DNA from: M3007 sp044230315
GTDB taxonomy: Bacteria > Bacteroidota > Bacteroidia > Chitinophagales > Saprospiraceae
Assembly (NCBI GenBank): GCA_044230315.1
Contig: JBGARJ010000018.1
Span: forward strand, 1 to 64,000
Reading direction: 5' to 3'
DNA: 64,000 nt
A program made the translations under genes and the position numbers. Positions 43,160 to 52,451 of the stretch are shown piece by piece. The notes below the pieces were generated by a model that had not been told where the DNA came from, made no database searches, and was given only the letters and a program-made list of their open reading frames with translations. Each line of letters starts with the position of its first letter. Within the stretch, counting starts at the first letter, position 1.

Positions 43160-46087
43160 TTAAAATTCCACATCCACTCCGGCGGTCAGTGTGCGCGCCT
43201 GCGGGTATGTGCCGTAATCGATGCCCAGTTCGGTTGCGCTGCGGCCGAAGGCGTTGACCTCCGGGTCGAAACCCGAATACCGGGTAAAGGTCAGCAAGTT
43301 TTGCCCGGTGACGTATACCGACAGTTTGCTGATGCCCAGCCGGCTGAAGCGGGCGGTATTGAAATGATAGACCAGGGTGATGGATTTCAGCCGCAGGTAG
43401 GAACCGTCTTCGACGAACCGGGTCGAGTTGCGTACGTTGTCCACATTGCCGCCGCCTGCGGCGCGCGGGATGTCGGTGTCGCGGTGATCGGGCGTCCAGC
43501 GGCGGAGCACGGCGGTCGACTGGTTTTTGCTGTCGAACATGCCCTCCAGGTCGATACGGGTGGCATTGAAGATATCGTTGCCATAGCTGCCCTGGAAGAA
43601 AAAATTGAGGTCGAACCGCCGCCAGGAGAAGGCATTGGTCAGGCCGTAGGTAAACGCCGGGTTGCCGTCGCCGATGACCGTCCGGTCGCCGGGATCGAAA
43701 ATGCCGTTCCGGTTGGTATCCTGGTATTTGAGGTTGCCGGTTTCCGGGTCAACGCCGTCCGAGACATAACCGAAGAAGGTGCCGAGCGGCAGGCCTTTTT
43801 TCACGATCGCCACATCCTGGTTGTTGCTGTAAATCCGCCCGAAATAGTAGACGTCGGTGAATTGCAGACCGGTAACCTTGTTCTTGTTGAACGAGATATT
43901 GAATTCGGTGCGCCACTGCAGCGCCCGGGTTGTGTTGACGGTGGACAGGCTAAAATCGAGGCCTTTGTTTTCGATACTGCCGGCGTTGGTTTGGATGCTT
44001 GAAATGGGAAGCGAGTTGGAGAGTTGGACGTTCAGCAGCACGTCGTCCGTTTTTTTCAGGTAGGCGTCGGCCACAAAAAGCACCCGCCCGTTCCAGAGCG
44101 AAAGGTCGAGCCCGATGTTCGACTGCGTGGTGGTTTCCCAGCGCAGGTCGGGGTTGCCGTAGGTGGTTTGCACCGCTGCGGGGCCGGAGAGCGGGTTGGT
44201 GGCGGCGCGGCGGTAGTACGACACGAGGCCATAGCGGGCGTAGTTGGGGATGCCTTCCTGGTTGCCGTTCTTGCCCCAGCCGACGCGGATTTTCAGATCG
44301 TCGAGCACATTGGTCAGCCCTTGCATAAACGGTTCGGCGGAGATACGCCAGCCGGCGGAAACAGACGGCATGGTGCCCCAATGGTGCGCCAGTTTGGAGG
44401 AGCCGTCGCGGCGGACCGTGGCAGTCAGCAGGTATTTGCTGTCAAAATCGTATTGCACGCGCCCGAAGTAGGAAGCGATCGACCATTCCTGCACGTCGGT
44501 GGAGGCGCTGATGCTGTTGGCCGCGTTGAGCGTTTTGACGGATACGTCCGACGGGAAATCGTTTCCGTAAATGAACGAATCGCTCCAGCGGGATCTCTGG
44601 ACGCTGCTGCCGGCCAGAAACGCTACATGGTTGTTGCCGAAAGCGGTGCGGTAATTGGCTGTATTCTCCCACAGCCAGCTGTTCGTGTTTGATTTATCTG
44701 CCTGTCCCAGTCCGTTTTGGTTCCGGCCGTAATTGGTGCGGAAGGGGTCGAGGTAATAGTCCCATTGGTGAGCATTGAGGTCGGCGCCAAAGTTGGTTTT
44801 TAGTGAAAAACCGCGAAAGATGGCCACTTCGGCATTGATATTCCCAAAAACCCGGTTGTCGGTGGCCTCCTGATCGGGGCCGAACATATAGGCGATGGGG
44901 TTTTCCCAAGAGGGCTGGAAGGGGTTGGGGTCGTATTGTCCGCTGCCGTCGTTTTTATAAATACTGAGGAAGGGCGGCGTGTTGAGGGCGCTCATGATGA
45001 CGCCGCCGCGGCCGCTGCTGGCGTTGTCGGGGGTGTCCTTGGTGCGGCTGCGCAACACGTTGAGGTTGGAGCCGATCTTGAGCCAGTTGGTGGCCTGGTG
45101 ATCCAGGTTGAGCCGGAGGGAATACCGGTCGAAACGGGCTGGCTTGACGATACCCGCGTTGTTGAGGTAATTGGTCGAGATCAGGTATTGGGTTTTTTCC
45201 GAGCCGCCGGAGAAGGCCAGCTGGGCGCTCTGTGTGTTGCCGTAGCCGAAGGTTTCGGCCTGCCAGTCGGTGTAACGGGTAGCCGCGGGATCGAGCGCAC
45301 CGGGGATGATCTCGTCCATCAGGTCGCGGTATTTTTTGGTAGAAAGCGTTTCCACGGTTTTGCGGAGGTCGGAAAATCCGGCATACACCGAAAACCGGAC
45401 GGTGGAAGTGTTGGCTTTTCCGCGCCGGGTGGTGATGAGCACCACGCCATTGGCGGCGCGGGCGCCGTAAATAGCCGCCGAAGAAGCGTCTTTGAGTACG
45501 CTCATGCTCTCGATATCGGCGGGGTTCAGCCCCCGGATGTCGGTGGTCGGCACACCGTCCACGACGTAGAGGGGTTCGTTGCCGGCAAGCACCGAGGTAG
45601 CGCCCCGCACCCGCACGGCGATATCGTTGCCGGGTTTGCCGGAAGGCTGCACCACCTGCACGCCGGCGGCCTTGCCCTGCAGGGCTTCGGCGGCCGACAC
45701 CATCGGGCGGTCGCGGATATCTTTTTCATCCACCACTGCAACGGCGGTGGTCAGGTCTTTTTTCTTTTGGGTGCCGTACCCGACGACGACCACCTGTTCG
45801 AGGAGCTTGACGTCTTCGGCCAGCACGACGTTGACGATCGATTGCCCGGTCAGGGCAATCTCCTGCCTCGCAAAACCGGTGTAACTGAATACCAACACAC
45901 TGCCGGCGGGCGCTTCGATCCGGAAGGTGCCGTCGGCAGCCGTATAGGCGCCGTTGGCAGTACCTTTTACGGCAATCGTGACGCCGATCAGCGGTTCACC
46001 GCCCGGGTCGGTCACTTTACCGGACACCTGGGCACTCACCTGAAAGGCTATTAGAAGTGCAAAAAAGAGGGTAACGTGTTTGATCAT
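43160..46087 (-). CDS. susC: SusC/RagA-family TonB-dependent transporter
   Basis: 975 residues from ATG 46087; the open frame extends upstream but without signal peptide. Signal peptide about 1-19, then a CarboxypepD_reg domain (GKVTDPGGEPLIGVTIAVKG), a TonB-box-like VVVVGYGTQKKKDLT, the plug (VRVRGATSVLAGNEPLYVVD, DASSAAIYGARAANGVVLI) and a 22-strand barrel ending in DVEF. With SusD it imports oligosaccharides across the outer membrane. A 284-bp gap precedes it and probably contains a promoter separate from that of the PKD gene. Confidence 0.96.
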   Translation of the reverse strand: MIKHVTLFFALLIAFQVSAQVSGKVTDPGGEPLIGVTIAVKGTANGAYTAADGTFRIEAPAGSVLVFSYTGFARQEIALTGQSIVNVVLAEDVKLLEQVVVVGYGTQKKKDLTTAVAVVDEKDIRDRPMVSAAEALQGKAAGVQVVQPSGKPGNDIAVRVRGATSVLAGNEPLYVVDGVPTTDIRGLNPADIESMSVLKDASSAAIYGARAANGVVLITTRRGKANTSTVRFSVYAGFSDLRKTVETLSTKKYRDLMDEIIPGALDPAATRYTDWQAETFGYGNTQSAQLAFSGGSEKTQYLISTNYLNNAGIVKPARFDRYSLRLNLDHQATNWLKIGSNLNVLRSRTKDTPDNASSGRGGVIMSALNTPPFLSIYKNDGSGQYDPNPFQPSWENPIAYMFGPDQEATDNRVFGNINAEVAIFRGFSLKTNFGADLNAHQWDYYLDPFRTNYGRNQNGLGQADKSNTNSWLWENTANYRTAFGNNHVAFLAGSSVQRSRWSDSFIYGNDFPSDVSVKTLNAANSISASTDVQEWSIASYFGRVQYDFDSKYLLTATVRRDGSSKLAHHWGTMPSVSAGWRISAEPFMQGLTNVLDDLKIRVGWGKNGNQEGIPNYARYGLVSYYRRAATNPLSGPAAVQTTYGNPDLRWETTTQSNIGLDLSLWNGRVLFVADAYLKKTDDVLLNVQLSNSLPISSIQTNAGSIENKGLDFSLSTVNTTRALQWRTEFNISFNKNKVTGLQFTDVYYFGRIYSNNQDVAIVKKGLPLGTFFGYVSDGVDPETGNLKYQDTNRNGIFDPGDRTVIGDGNPAFTYGLTNAFSWRRFDLNFFFQGSYGNDIFNATRIDLEGMFDSKNQSTAVLRRWTPDHRDTDIPRAAGGGNVDNVRNSTRFVEDGSYLRLKSITLVYHFNTARFSRLGISKLSVYVTGQNLLTFTRYSGFDPEVNAFGRSATELGIDYGTYPQARTLTAGVDVEF

Positions 46088-46330
46088 GATCTGAGAATTA
46101 GGGCGTTCAGGAGAAACCGGGACAGAGGGGCTTTTAAATGAAACTGAACATACAGGTCCTTTGAGCGTGCAAAGAAAAATCGAGGCTGCCTCATAAGCAG
46201 CAGGCAGGATACGCCGGATCGGCAAAATTTTACCCGTATTCCTGATCCTTTTTGAATCGTTCCGCAAATCCCGCCTCAAAAACCACTTAGGAGGCAACCT
46301 CGAAAGACATTAACCAACCTCTTACGTACT

Positions 46331-46380
46331 AAACATGGTTGGAACCCAGCAATGAAAATCCAAGCATGTTCTTAACGAAC
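46331..46380 (-). repeat. palindromic repeat family 2, copy 2 (supplies a stop codon)
   Basis: Arms AACATGGTTGGA (46332-46343) and 46359-46370 with one mismatch. It matches the copy at 17461-17510 at about 43 of 50 positions, including the centre GAACCCAGC-ATGAAA. The TAA stop of the PKD gene (46372-46374) lies at the same place as in the other copy. Confidence 0.8.
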
Positions 46381-48129
46381 CAGTACGATCGACCAGGCCG
46401 CTGTGCCATCCTTATCTTTGGAAATATCAACGGATACGGTCATCGTCTCTACGCCGCCGGCTTTTACGTAGCTCATCACTTCGTAGCGGTTCGTATTGGC
46501 GCCGCCGTTGGGCAGGTTGGCGCTGCTGCTATTTTCGCCGCCGTAATATCCTTTGTAAAATCCAAGAAAAGCCGCGCCGGAGTTGCCGTTGGTCAGCGTA
46601 ATGATCGGGCGTGTGGTAGGCGTTGCGGGCGTAAAGGTAAAGGTGTGTTTGCCGGACCCGAACGCCGCGCCGTTGCCACTGGCCGCCACCTGGGCGTCAG
46701 ACCAGCACCCGTTGGGGCTGCCCATGTAGCCGTCGTTGCGGGCGTCGCCGTTGGTCTTGTACTCATAGCCGCCGCCGGCCGAGAAAATAAATTCGTCGTT
46801 GGTGATGCACGACCAGTCGTCGCTGCCCGTTGAGGAGCCGTCGAGGAAATTGGCCGATACTACCCACCAGGAATTGCTGCCAAGGCTCGGGCCGACGAAA
46901 ATAGAGTTGGCAGCGTTCCGGACTTTCCACGCCCCGCCGATCAGGTCGGCTTCGGTCATTGCGCCCGACGTCACGGTGTACTCCTGTTCGGCGGTTGTGC
47001 TGCCCACGGCATTGGTCGCCGTCAGGACCACTTTATACACACCTGCCGCGGCATACGTGTGTTTTGGATTGAGCTCGCTGGAGGTGTTGCCGTCGCCGAA
47101 ATTCCAGCTGTAGCTGTCGGCATATTCGGAAGTATTGGTAAAGGTGATGCTGAGCCCGTCGATCACGCCTGTGAATTTGGCCTTCGGTTTCGGATTGGGT
47201 ATTGCCGGCTCGTTGGCCGGGTTGTCATAATGCACCAGGGTAATTCTCCAGTACGCGTCGGGCGATCCGCTGGTGTTGTTCTCAAATTTCCACTTGGACT
47301 CGAGGATCAGGGTATCCGTGGCGCCGTCGTACAGTTTCAGGATGTCGAGTTTGACCGATTGTTGCGGCACTTTCGACTCGCGGTCGGTGCCGATCTTGCA
47401 GAGCCCGATGAAAGCGCCCAGGCCTTTCAATTCGAGGGTGGGTTTGACGCCGTTGTTCAAAACAAAGGTGTGGGTGCCGTCGCCGAAGGCCGATTGATCC
47501 TCGCCCTTCGGGCCCTTCAGGTTGGCGGCATTGGTGGTTTGGCAAATATTGTCCGGAAGAAAGACCCCGCCTTCGGCCCAAAAATCGCCTTTGGAATCGT
47601 ATTTATACGAACCGTCGCGGCCGAACGTAAACTCATCGTTCATGATGCAGGGCCGCAGCGCGATCTCGTCGTTGTCTTTTCCCTGCGCCCACCATACCTG
47701 GTCCATGGCGATGGGGCCGACTTCCAGCGGCCAGCGCCCCGGCGATACCACGCGGAGGAGCTTCCAGGTCTTGGATACATCGCCCACGAGTTTGGTCAGT
47801 TCGGCATCCGGATCGGTAATGGCAATAGATTGGGACGATACGTCGGTGCCGCCTTCGCCTGTAGCCGTCAACTTAACGGTATAGGTGCCCAGCGCGGCAT
47901 AGGTGTGGGTGGGGTTGACTTCAGTGGAAGTGGCGCCGTCTCCAAAATCCCAGGAAACGGTCGTGTAGTTTTGGGAGGCATTGGTGAAGACCACTTTCTT
48001 GAAATCGGTGGCGTCTACCTGGTAGGAGAATCCGGAGATGGTTTCCGGCTTGTCCTTTTTGCAGGAAGCGATGAGGCTCACCCCCAAAATCAGGGCGAGC
48101 AACCATGGTTGTTGTACTAACTTCTTCAT
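46372..48129 (-). CDS. PKD-domain surface lipoprotein of the PUL
   Basis: 585 residues. Lipobox SLIASC followed by KKDKPE. Two PKD domains (about 35-110 with VSWDFGDGATSTEVNPTHTY, and about 320-395 with YSWNFGDGNTSSELNPKHTY), each followed by a domain of about 190 residues. Those two share a layout (DEFTFGRDGSYKYDSKGD against DEFIFSAGGGYEYKTNGD), so the protein is an internal duplication. Position next to susC/D suggests a SusE/F-like glycan-binding role (inference). It is read from the region shared with the divergent regulator. Confidence 0.85.
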   Translation of the reverse strand: MKKLVQQPWLLALILGVSLIASCKKDKPETISGFSYQVDATDFKKVVFTNASQNYTTVSWDFGDGATSTEVNPTHTYAALGTYTVKLTATGEGGTDVSSQSIAITDPDAELTKLVGDVSKTWKLLRVVSPGRWPLEVGPIAMDQVWWAQGKDNDEIALRPCIMNDEFTFGRDGSYKYDSKGDFWAEGGVFLPDNICQTTNAANLKGPKGEDQSAFGDGTHTFVLNNGVKPTLELKGLGAFIGLCKIGTDRESKVPQQSVKLDILKLYDGATDTLILESKWKFENNTSGSPDAYWRITLVHYDNPANEPAIPNPKPKAKFTGVIDGLSITFTNTSEYADSYSWNFGDGNTSSELNPKHTYAAAGVYKVVLTATNAVGSTTAEQEYTVTSGAMTEADLIGGAWKVRNAANSIFVGPSLGSNSWWVVSANFLDGSSTGSDDWSCITNDEFIFSAGGGYEYKTNGDARNDGYMGSPNGCWSDAQVAASGNGAAFGSGKHTFTFTPATPTTRPIITLTNGNSGAAFLGFYKGYYGGENSSSANLPNGGANTNRYEVMSYVKAGGVETMTVSVDISKDKDGTAAWSIVLVR

Positions 48130-48240
48130 ACTGCTTTAAGAATAGATGGCCCGGTGGCGGGCCGGTTGGGAATGAAAAAAAACGGTGCATTTCTGCCGTC
48201 TCAAAGGTTGAACGCATTTCCTCCGCCACGCCCTTTTAGG

Positions 48241-48289
48241 CTACTGCATAACTACTGCACCCGCCGGAGGCTACTACTGCATGACTACT
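48241..48289 (+). promoter_or_regulatory. direct repeat, candidate operator of the PUL regulator
   Basis: CTACTGCATAACTACT (48241-48256) recurs with one change at 48274-48289. The start-to-start distance of 33 bp is about three helical turns. The second copy abuts the expected -33 position of the regulator promoter. Confidence 0.5.
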
Positions 48290-48316
48290 TTTCAGACCCA
48301 AATCGGACAAACTGTC

Positions 48317-48324
48317 TATTTTAG
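48317..48324 (+). promoter_or_regulatory. possible -7 element of the regulator gene
   Basis: TATTTTAG matches TAnnTTTG at all but one position, 15 bp before the start codon. It sits inside a CTGTC/GACAG inverted repeat (48312-48331). The -33 position has only TTTTC. Confidence 0.35.
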
Positions 48325-48338
48325 CCGGACAGAATTTT

Positions 48339-51245
48339 ATGAGCAAGACTTTTCGTCTCCGGTTTTTTTTGTTGGCTGTTTCCGGCTTTTTGTTGCCGGA
48401 AATAATGCCGGCTCAAAGTGTCAACCTGGGCAATCCACCCGTACTCAATTACTCGAAACGGCAGTACAAGGCCGGCACACAGGTGTGGGACATTTCGCAA
48501 GATCCCAACGGCGTGATGTGGTTTGGCAACAATGAAGGGCTCCTGGAATCGGATGGCATGCACTGGCGCTTGCACCCCCTGGCCAACCGGACGATCGTGC
48601 GTTCGGTGCGCGCCGCAGCCAATGGGCGCATTTTTGTCGGCGGGCAGGACGAGTTCGGCTATTTCGCTCCGGAGTCCAACGGCGCCTTGCGGTACCATTC
48701 CCTGACCGGGCTCCTGCCGCCGGCCGAATTGCACTTTGGCGACGTCTGGAATATTGCCGTACGCCCCGAGGGAGTCTTCTTCCGGACCGACCATCAGGTG
48801 TACTGGTTTCACGATCCGCAACTGACACCTCTTTTTTCCAGCGGCAGTACCATGCACTTTATGGGCGAATGGCAGGGGAAGTTGCTGGTGCAAGACGGCG
48901 AGTCGAAGCTGTACCGGTTTGAAAACGGACAGTTCCGGCCGCTCGGGCAACCCGCCGACTTCCGTTTCGGCATCCTGTCGGGTATCCTGCAATTTTCGCC
49001 CGATACCACCCTGGTCACCACCATTAAAAACGGCATCTTCTTCTTCGATGGCAACCACTTCAGCCCCTGGAAAACGCCAGCCGATGCGTTCCTGAAAACC
49101 AACATCATTTTTTGCGCCGGCATGCTCAGCGACGGCAAGATCGCCATCGGTACTGCTCTCAACGGCCTCGTGACCATCGACCGCCAACGCCGTATCTTCC
49201 ACCACCTCAACAAGAAGAACGGGTTGCAGAACAACACCGTCCTGAGCCTCTTTGCCCCGCCAAACGGTGGGTTGTGGCTGGGGCTCGACAACGGGATCGA
49301 CTTCGTGGATATCCTTTCCCCCTTCAGCACTTTTTTCCCCGACGGCGAGTTGCAGGGCACGGGCTACACGGCACAGGTGCATGGCGGGAAAATTTATTTC
49401 GGCACCAACACGGGCCTGTACGCCACCGATTGGGCTACCTATTATGCGCCCGGCGAACGGCAGCGGTTTGCGATGGTGGAACACTCGGAAGGGCAGGTTT
49501 GGAGCCTCAACGAAATCGACGGCAACTTGCTGATGGGGCACCACGAAGGCGCCTTCGAAGTGCGCGGCGGCAGCGCTCGTAAATTGACCAGCTTACAAGG
49601 GGTGTGGAAATTCGTGTCGCTTTCGCCCGAATATGCCGTCGCCGGGCATTATAACGGGCTGGCCATTTTTAAAAAAACAGCCGCTGGATGGGCGTTCGAA
49701 TCGACGCTCGGCGGCCTTACGGAAAGCAGCCGCCTGCTCGCCAAAGATACGGAAGGGAACATCTGGATGGCCCATCCCTACCGCGGGATCTACCGCATCC
49801 GGGTGAACCCGGGGCAGCGCAAACTGACGGCCGAGTTTTTCGACAAGCACAGCGGCCTGCCGTCCGACCTCGACAATCACCTCTTTCAAATGGGCCAAAA
49901 CGTGGTTTTTACCGGTGAAACAGGGGTATTTGAATTTGACGAGTCACGGCACCGCTTTTTGCCCGACAGCAACTTTGAAGCGGTATTCGGACCCCAAACG
50001 CGGGTACGCTATTTGAAACAAGACCAACTGGGCAACATCTGGTATGCCACCGATCAGGAAACCGGCATGTTGCTCGTGGAAGAAAAAGCATTGGATAAAA
50101 AGGTTCGGCGGGTGCGCATCCCGGAACTGGCCAACAAGCTGACCCCCGGATTCCAGTTCATTCTGCCGGTTGACCGGCAAAACGTGTTTGTGGCTACCGA
50201 CCGCGGCTTCATCCACTTCAACCCGTCTGCTTATTTCTCGCAGACCGATACGGCGCTGCGCCTGGTGTTGCACGAAGTGCGGCTCAAGAACGGCGCCGAC
50301 AGCGTATTGTTCGGCGGCCACGCTGCAGAAGGGCAATCGCTGGATAAGGTGGTGCTCCCGGCCCGGCAAAATGCGTTGCTGTTCGCCTTTTCAGCGGCGG
50401 ATTATCCGGGGAGTGAATTTGTACGGTACAGCCATATGCTGGAAGGCGCCGACAACGAGTGGTCGGCCTGGTCGGGGGAGACCGACATCGCGTTCAACAG
50501 CCTGGCGCCGGGCGACTATGTTTTGCACCTCAAGGCCCGCAACCAGCACGGTGTGGAAAGTGCGGTACGGTCCTTCCCGTTCAAGATACTCCCTCCCTGG
50601 TACGCCAGCCCCCTGGCGTATGGGTGCTATTCCCTGTTGCTTGTCGCCCTCATGGCAGGTATTATCTACCGGCAGCAGCGCCGGTTTGCCATGGAAAAAA
50701 AAGGCATGGTCACCCTGCACCGGCATCGCGAAGCGTTGCACCAGGAACAGGTGCGCCATTCGGAAGAAGCCATCAACCGCCTGCAAAACGAAAAATTCGA
50801 GGCTGAAATCCGGCATAAAAACCAGGAACTTGCGTCGGCTACTCTGCACATCGTGCAAAAAAGCGAAATCCTGACCACGATCAAAAACGCGCTGGAAAAG
50901 ATCAAAGACAAAGCCGTCATCAACCCCGAACTGGAAAAGGAGATCTCCCTGCTCATCCGCATGCTTGAACAGGACGCCCGCACCGACGCCGACTGGGAAC
51001 AGTTTTCCAGCCATTTCGACCAGGTGCACAGCGACTTTTTGAAACGCCTCGGCGAGCAGCACAGCCAACTCAGCCCCAATGATTTCAAACTGTGCGCTTA
51101 CCTGCGGCTCAACCTGTCGAGCAAGGAAATTGCTTCCCTGATGAATATCTCGCTGCGCGGCGTCGAATCGAACCGCTACCGCCTCCGCAAACGCCTGGGC
51201 CTGGATACCGAGGCCAACCTCACCGAATACCTGATGCGGTTTTAA
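48339..51245 (+). CDS. membrane-spanning reg_prop/Y_Y_Y protein with LuxR-type DNA-binding domain
   Basis: 968 residues. Signal peptide, large beta-propeller (reg_prop, e.g. DPNGVMWFGNNEGL and DTEGNIWMAHPYRGIYRI), Y_Y_Y domain (about 680-750), one TM helix (LAYGCYSLLLVALMAGIIY), a long cytoplasmic coiled coil (about 775-860) and a LuxR-type HTH at the C-terminus (LSPNDFKLCAYLRLNLSSKEIASLMNISLRGVESNRYRLRKRL). No kinase or receiver domain is present, so the signal must pass directly through the membrane to the DNA-binding end. It is divergent from the PUL and is its probable activator, responding to periplasmic oligosaccharide. Confidence 0.88.
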   Translation: MSKTFRLRFFLLAVSGFLLPEIMPAQSVNLGNPPVLNYSKRQYKAGTQVWDISQDPNGVMWFGNNEGLLESDGMHWRLHPLANRTIVRSVRAAANGRIFVGGQDEFGYFAPESNGALRYHSLTGLLPPAELHFGDVWNIAVRPEGVFFRTDHQVYWFHDPQLTPLFSSGSTMHFMGEWQGKLLVQDGESKLYRFENGQFRPLGQPADFRFGILSGILQFSPDTTLVTTIKNGIFFFDGNHFSPWKTPADAFLKTNIIFCAGMLSDGKIAIGTALNGLVTIDRQRRIFHHLNKKNGLQNNTVLSLFAPPNGGLWLGLDNGIDFVDILSPFSTFFPDGELQGTGYTAQVHGGKIYFGTNTGLYATDWATYYAPGERQRFAMVEHSEGQVWSLNEIDGNLLMGHHEGAFEVRGGSARKLTSLQGVWKFVSLSPEYAVAGHYNGLAIFKKTAAGWAFESTLGGLTESSRLLAKDTEGNIWMAHPYRGIYRIRVNPGQRKLTAEFFDKHSGLPSDLDNHLFQMGQNVVFTGETGVFEFDESRHRFLPDSNFEAVFGPQTRVRYLKQDQLGNIWYATDQETGMLLVEEKALDKKVRRVRIPELANKLTPGFQFILPVDRQNVFVATDRGFIHFNPSAYFSQTDTALRLVLHEVRLKNGADSVLFGGHAAEGQSLDKVVLPARQNALLFAFSAADYPGSEFVRYSHMLEGADNEWSAWSGETDIAFNSLAPGDYVLHLKARNQHGVESAVRSFPFKILPPWYASPLAYGCYSLLLVALMAGIIYRQQRRFAMEKKGMVTLHRHREALHQEQVRHSEEAINRLQNEKFEAEIRHKNQELASATLHIVQKSEILTTIKNALEKIKDKAVINPELEKEISLLIRMLEQDARTDADWEQFSSHFDQVHSDFLKRLGEQHSQLSPNDFKLCAYLRLNLSSKEIASLMNISLRGVESNRYRLRKRLGLDTEANLTEYLMRF

Positions 51246-51277
51246 GAGACAATCCGCCCCATTGCGAGCCGGTATTT

Positions 51278-51308
51278 TTTGTTTGGATGAGCCGCTTCCG
51301 TACCTTGC
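51278..51308 (+). promoter_or_regulatory. promoter-like pair before the exported protein gene
   Basis: TTTG at 51278-51281 and TACCTTGC at 51301-51308 with a 19-bp spacer, 30 bp before the ATG at 51339. The -7 element departs from TAnnTTTG at its last two bases. Confidence 0.4.
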
Positions 51309-51338
51309 CTGGAAATTCAACCATCTTTTCGGAAAAAA

Positions 51339-52418
51339 ATGAAAGCAACAAGCCTGGTCTTTGTCTTCTCTCTGTTGGCTGGCCTGACGGCCGGCGTACA
51401 AGCCCAAACCGGCCGGCCCAGTACGGAACGGATCTGGAAAGACCTCTCCCGCCTGCCTCAAACCCTGCGCGACGAACTGAAAAAGTCCAGCTGGTGGAAA
51501 AGCACACCCGCCGGCCCCGTGCGGCTTGACTCGGTGCTTACCCTCACACATTTCAGCAACGGCGAATTTTACCCCCTCAACAAAACGACGTATGAATACA
51601 CCGCCGCCGGCGCAAGCGTACAATCCGATTATGTCAACTACGGCCAGTGGGTCCTGCAAAAGCGCACCAAAATCAGCCGCGACCCGCAACAACGGATCGT
51701 GGAAGTGATCGAGGAAGAGCCCGATCCGACGACCGGCGCCTTTCAACCGAGTACGCGGCTGAATTTCTACTGGCATGGCAAATCCGACAGCCAGTGCGAT
51801 TCGGTGTTGACAAGTCAATGGGACGACCAATGGCAACAATGGGAACCGGCTGACCGGCTGCTGTCGTTCTTTGATGCAAAAGGCCGGGAAACCGCCACCG
51901 AAACCTATCGATACACCGAAGGCTTCCAGGGCATCGGCATCCGGGAAGAATACCAGTACGACGCTTCCGGCGATATCGCCTTTACCCGCCAGCTGCTGTG
52001 GAAAAACGGCGCCTGGGCGCTCCTGGGTAAAGTAGAGTCGAAATTTGACCCGCAGCACCACGAAACCGCCCGCCAGGAAGACATTGCCCAGGGCGCCAAA
52101 CGCTTTGCTTCGGTGCGCAAACTCAACCGCAGCTTTGACGAGAAAGGCAAACTGACCCGCGAAGAGCGCTTCAAATGGAACGAGTCGAGCAAAAGCTGGG
52201 CGCCGCTCAAAACCATCACCAAAGGCGCCAACCCCGACACCCGCTCGGAATGGACGAACACGGAATCGTACAAACCCAACGCCTACTTTCAAAGCAAAGT
52301 AGAAACCTTTCGCCGCCGGAACGACGACCTCGTCGACCGCGAGGTACAATCCACCCTGCATCCGGATTCCAAAAACTGGCAAGTCCTCAGCGAAACGCGG
52401 TACTTCTATTCGCATTGA
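51339..52418 (+). CDS. exported protein, function unknown
   Basis: 359 residues with a signal peptide (about 1-22, GVQAQ). The body has repeated Tyr/Trp/Gly strand motifs (YEYTAAGASVQSDYVNYGQW, EEYQYDASGDIAFTRQLLWK, ESKFDPQHHETARQED), as in YD/RHS-like or DUF-type beta-repeat proteins of Bacteroidota. No catalytic signature and no C-terminal sorting domain are present. It has its own candidate promoter and is convergent with the PD40 gene. Confidence 0.72.
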   Translation: MKATSLVFVFSLLAGLTAGVQAQTGRPSTERIWKDLSRLPQTLRDELKKSSWWKSTPAGPVRLDSVLTLTHFSNGEFYPLNKTTYEYTAAGASVQSDYVNYGQWVLQKRTKISRDPQQRIVEVIEEEPDPTTGAFQPSTRLNFYWHGKSDSQCDSVLTSQWDDQWQQWEPADRLLSFFDAKGRETATETYRYTEGFQGIGIREEYQYDASGDIAFTRQLLWKNGAWALLGKVESKFDPQHHETARQEDIAQGAKRFASVRKLNRSFDEKGKLTREERFKWNESSKSWAPLKTITKGANPDTRSEWTNTESYKPNAYFQSKVETFRRRNDDLVDREVQSTLHPDSKNWQVLSETRYFYSH

Positions 52419-52447
52419 TGCGCCCTCCGGGGCCTGTGGGCGGCGCA
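52419..52447. terminator. stem-loop between convergent genes
   Basis: TGCGCC at 52419-52424 pairs with GGCGCA at 52442-52447, in the 33-bp gap between two convergent genes. It is short and lacks a U-tract, so the assignment is weak. Confidence 0.35.
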
Positions 52448-52451
52448 TGGA

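Noticed and set aside
41684..44002. Long open frame antisense to susD and susC
   Set aside because: It spans two well-identified genes on the other strand and has no family features.
46182..46301. Two GAGGNNNCCTC palindromes upstream of susC as operator sites
   Set aside because: The motif is short and expected by chance at this GC content; no further support was seen.
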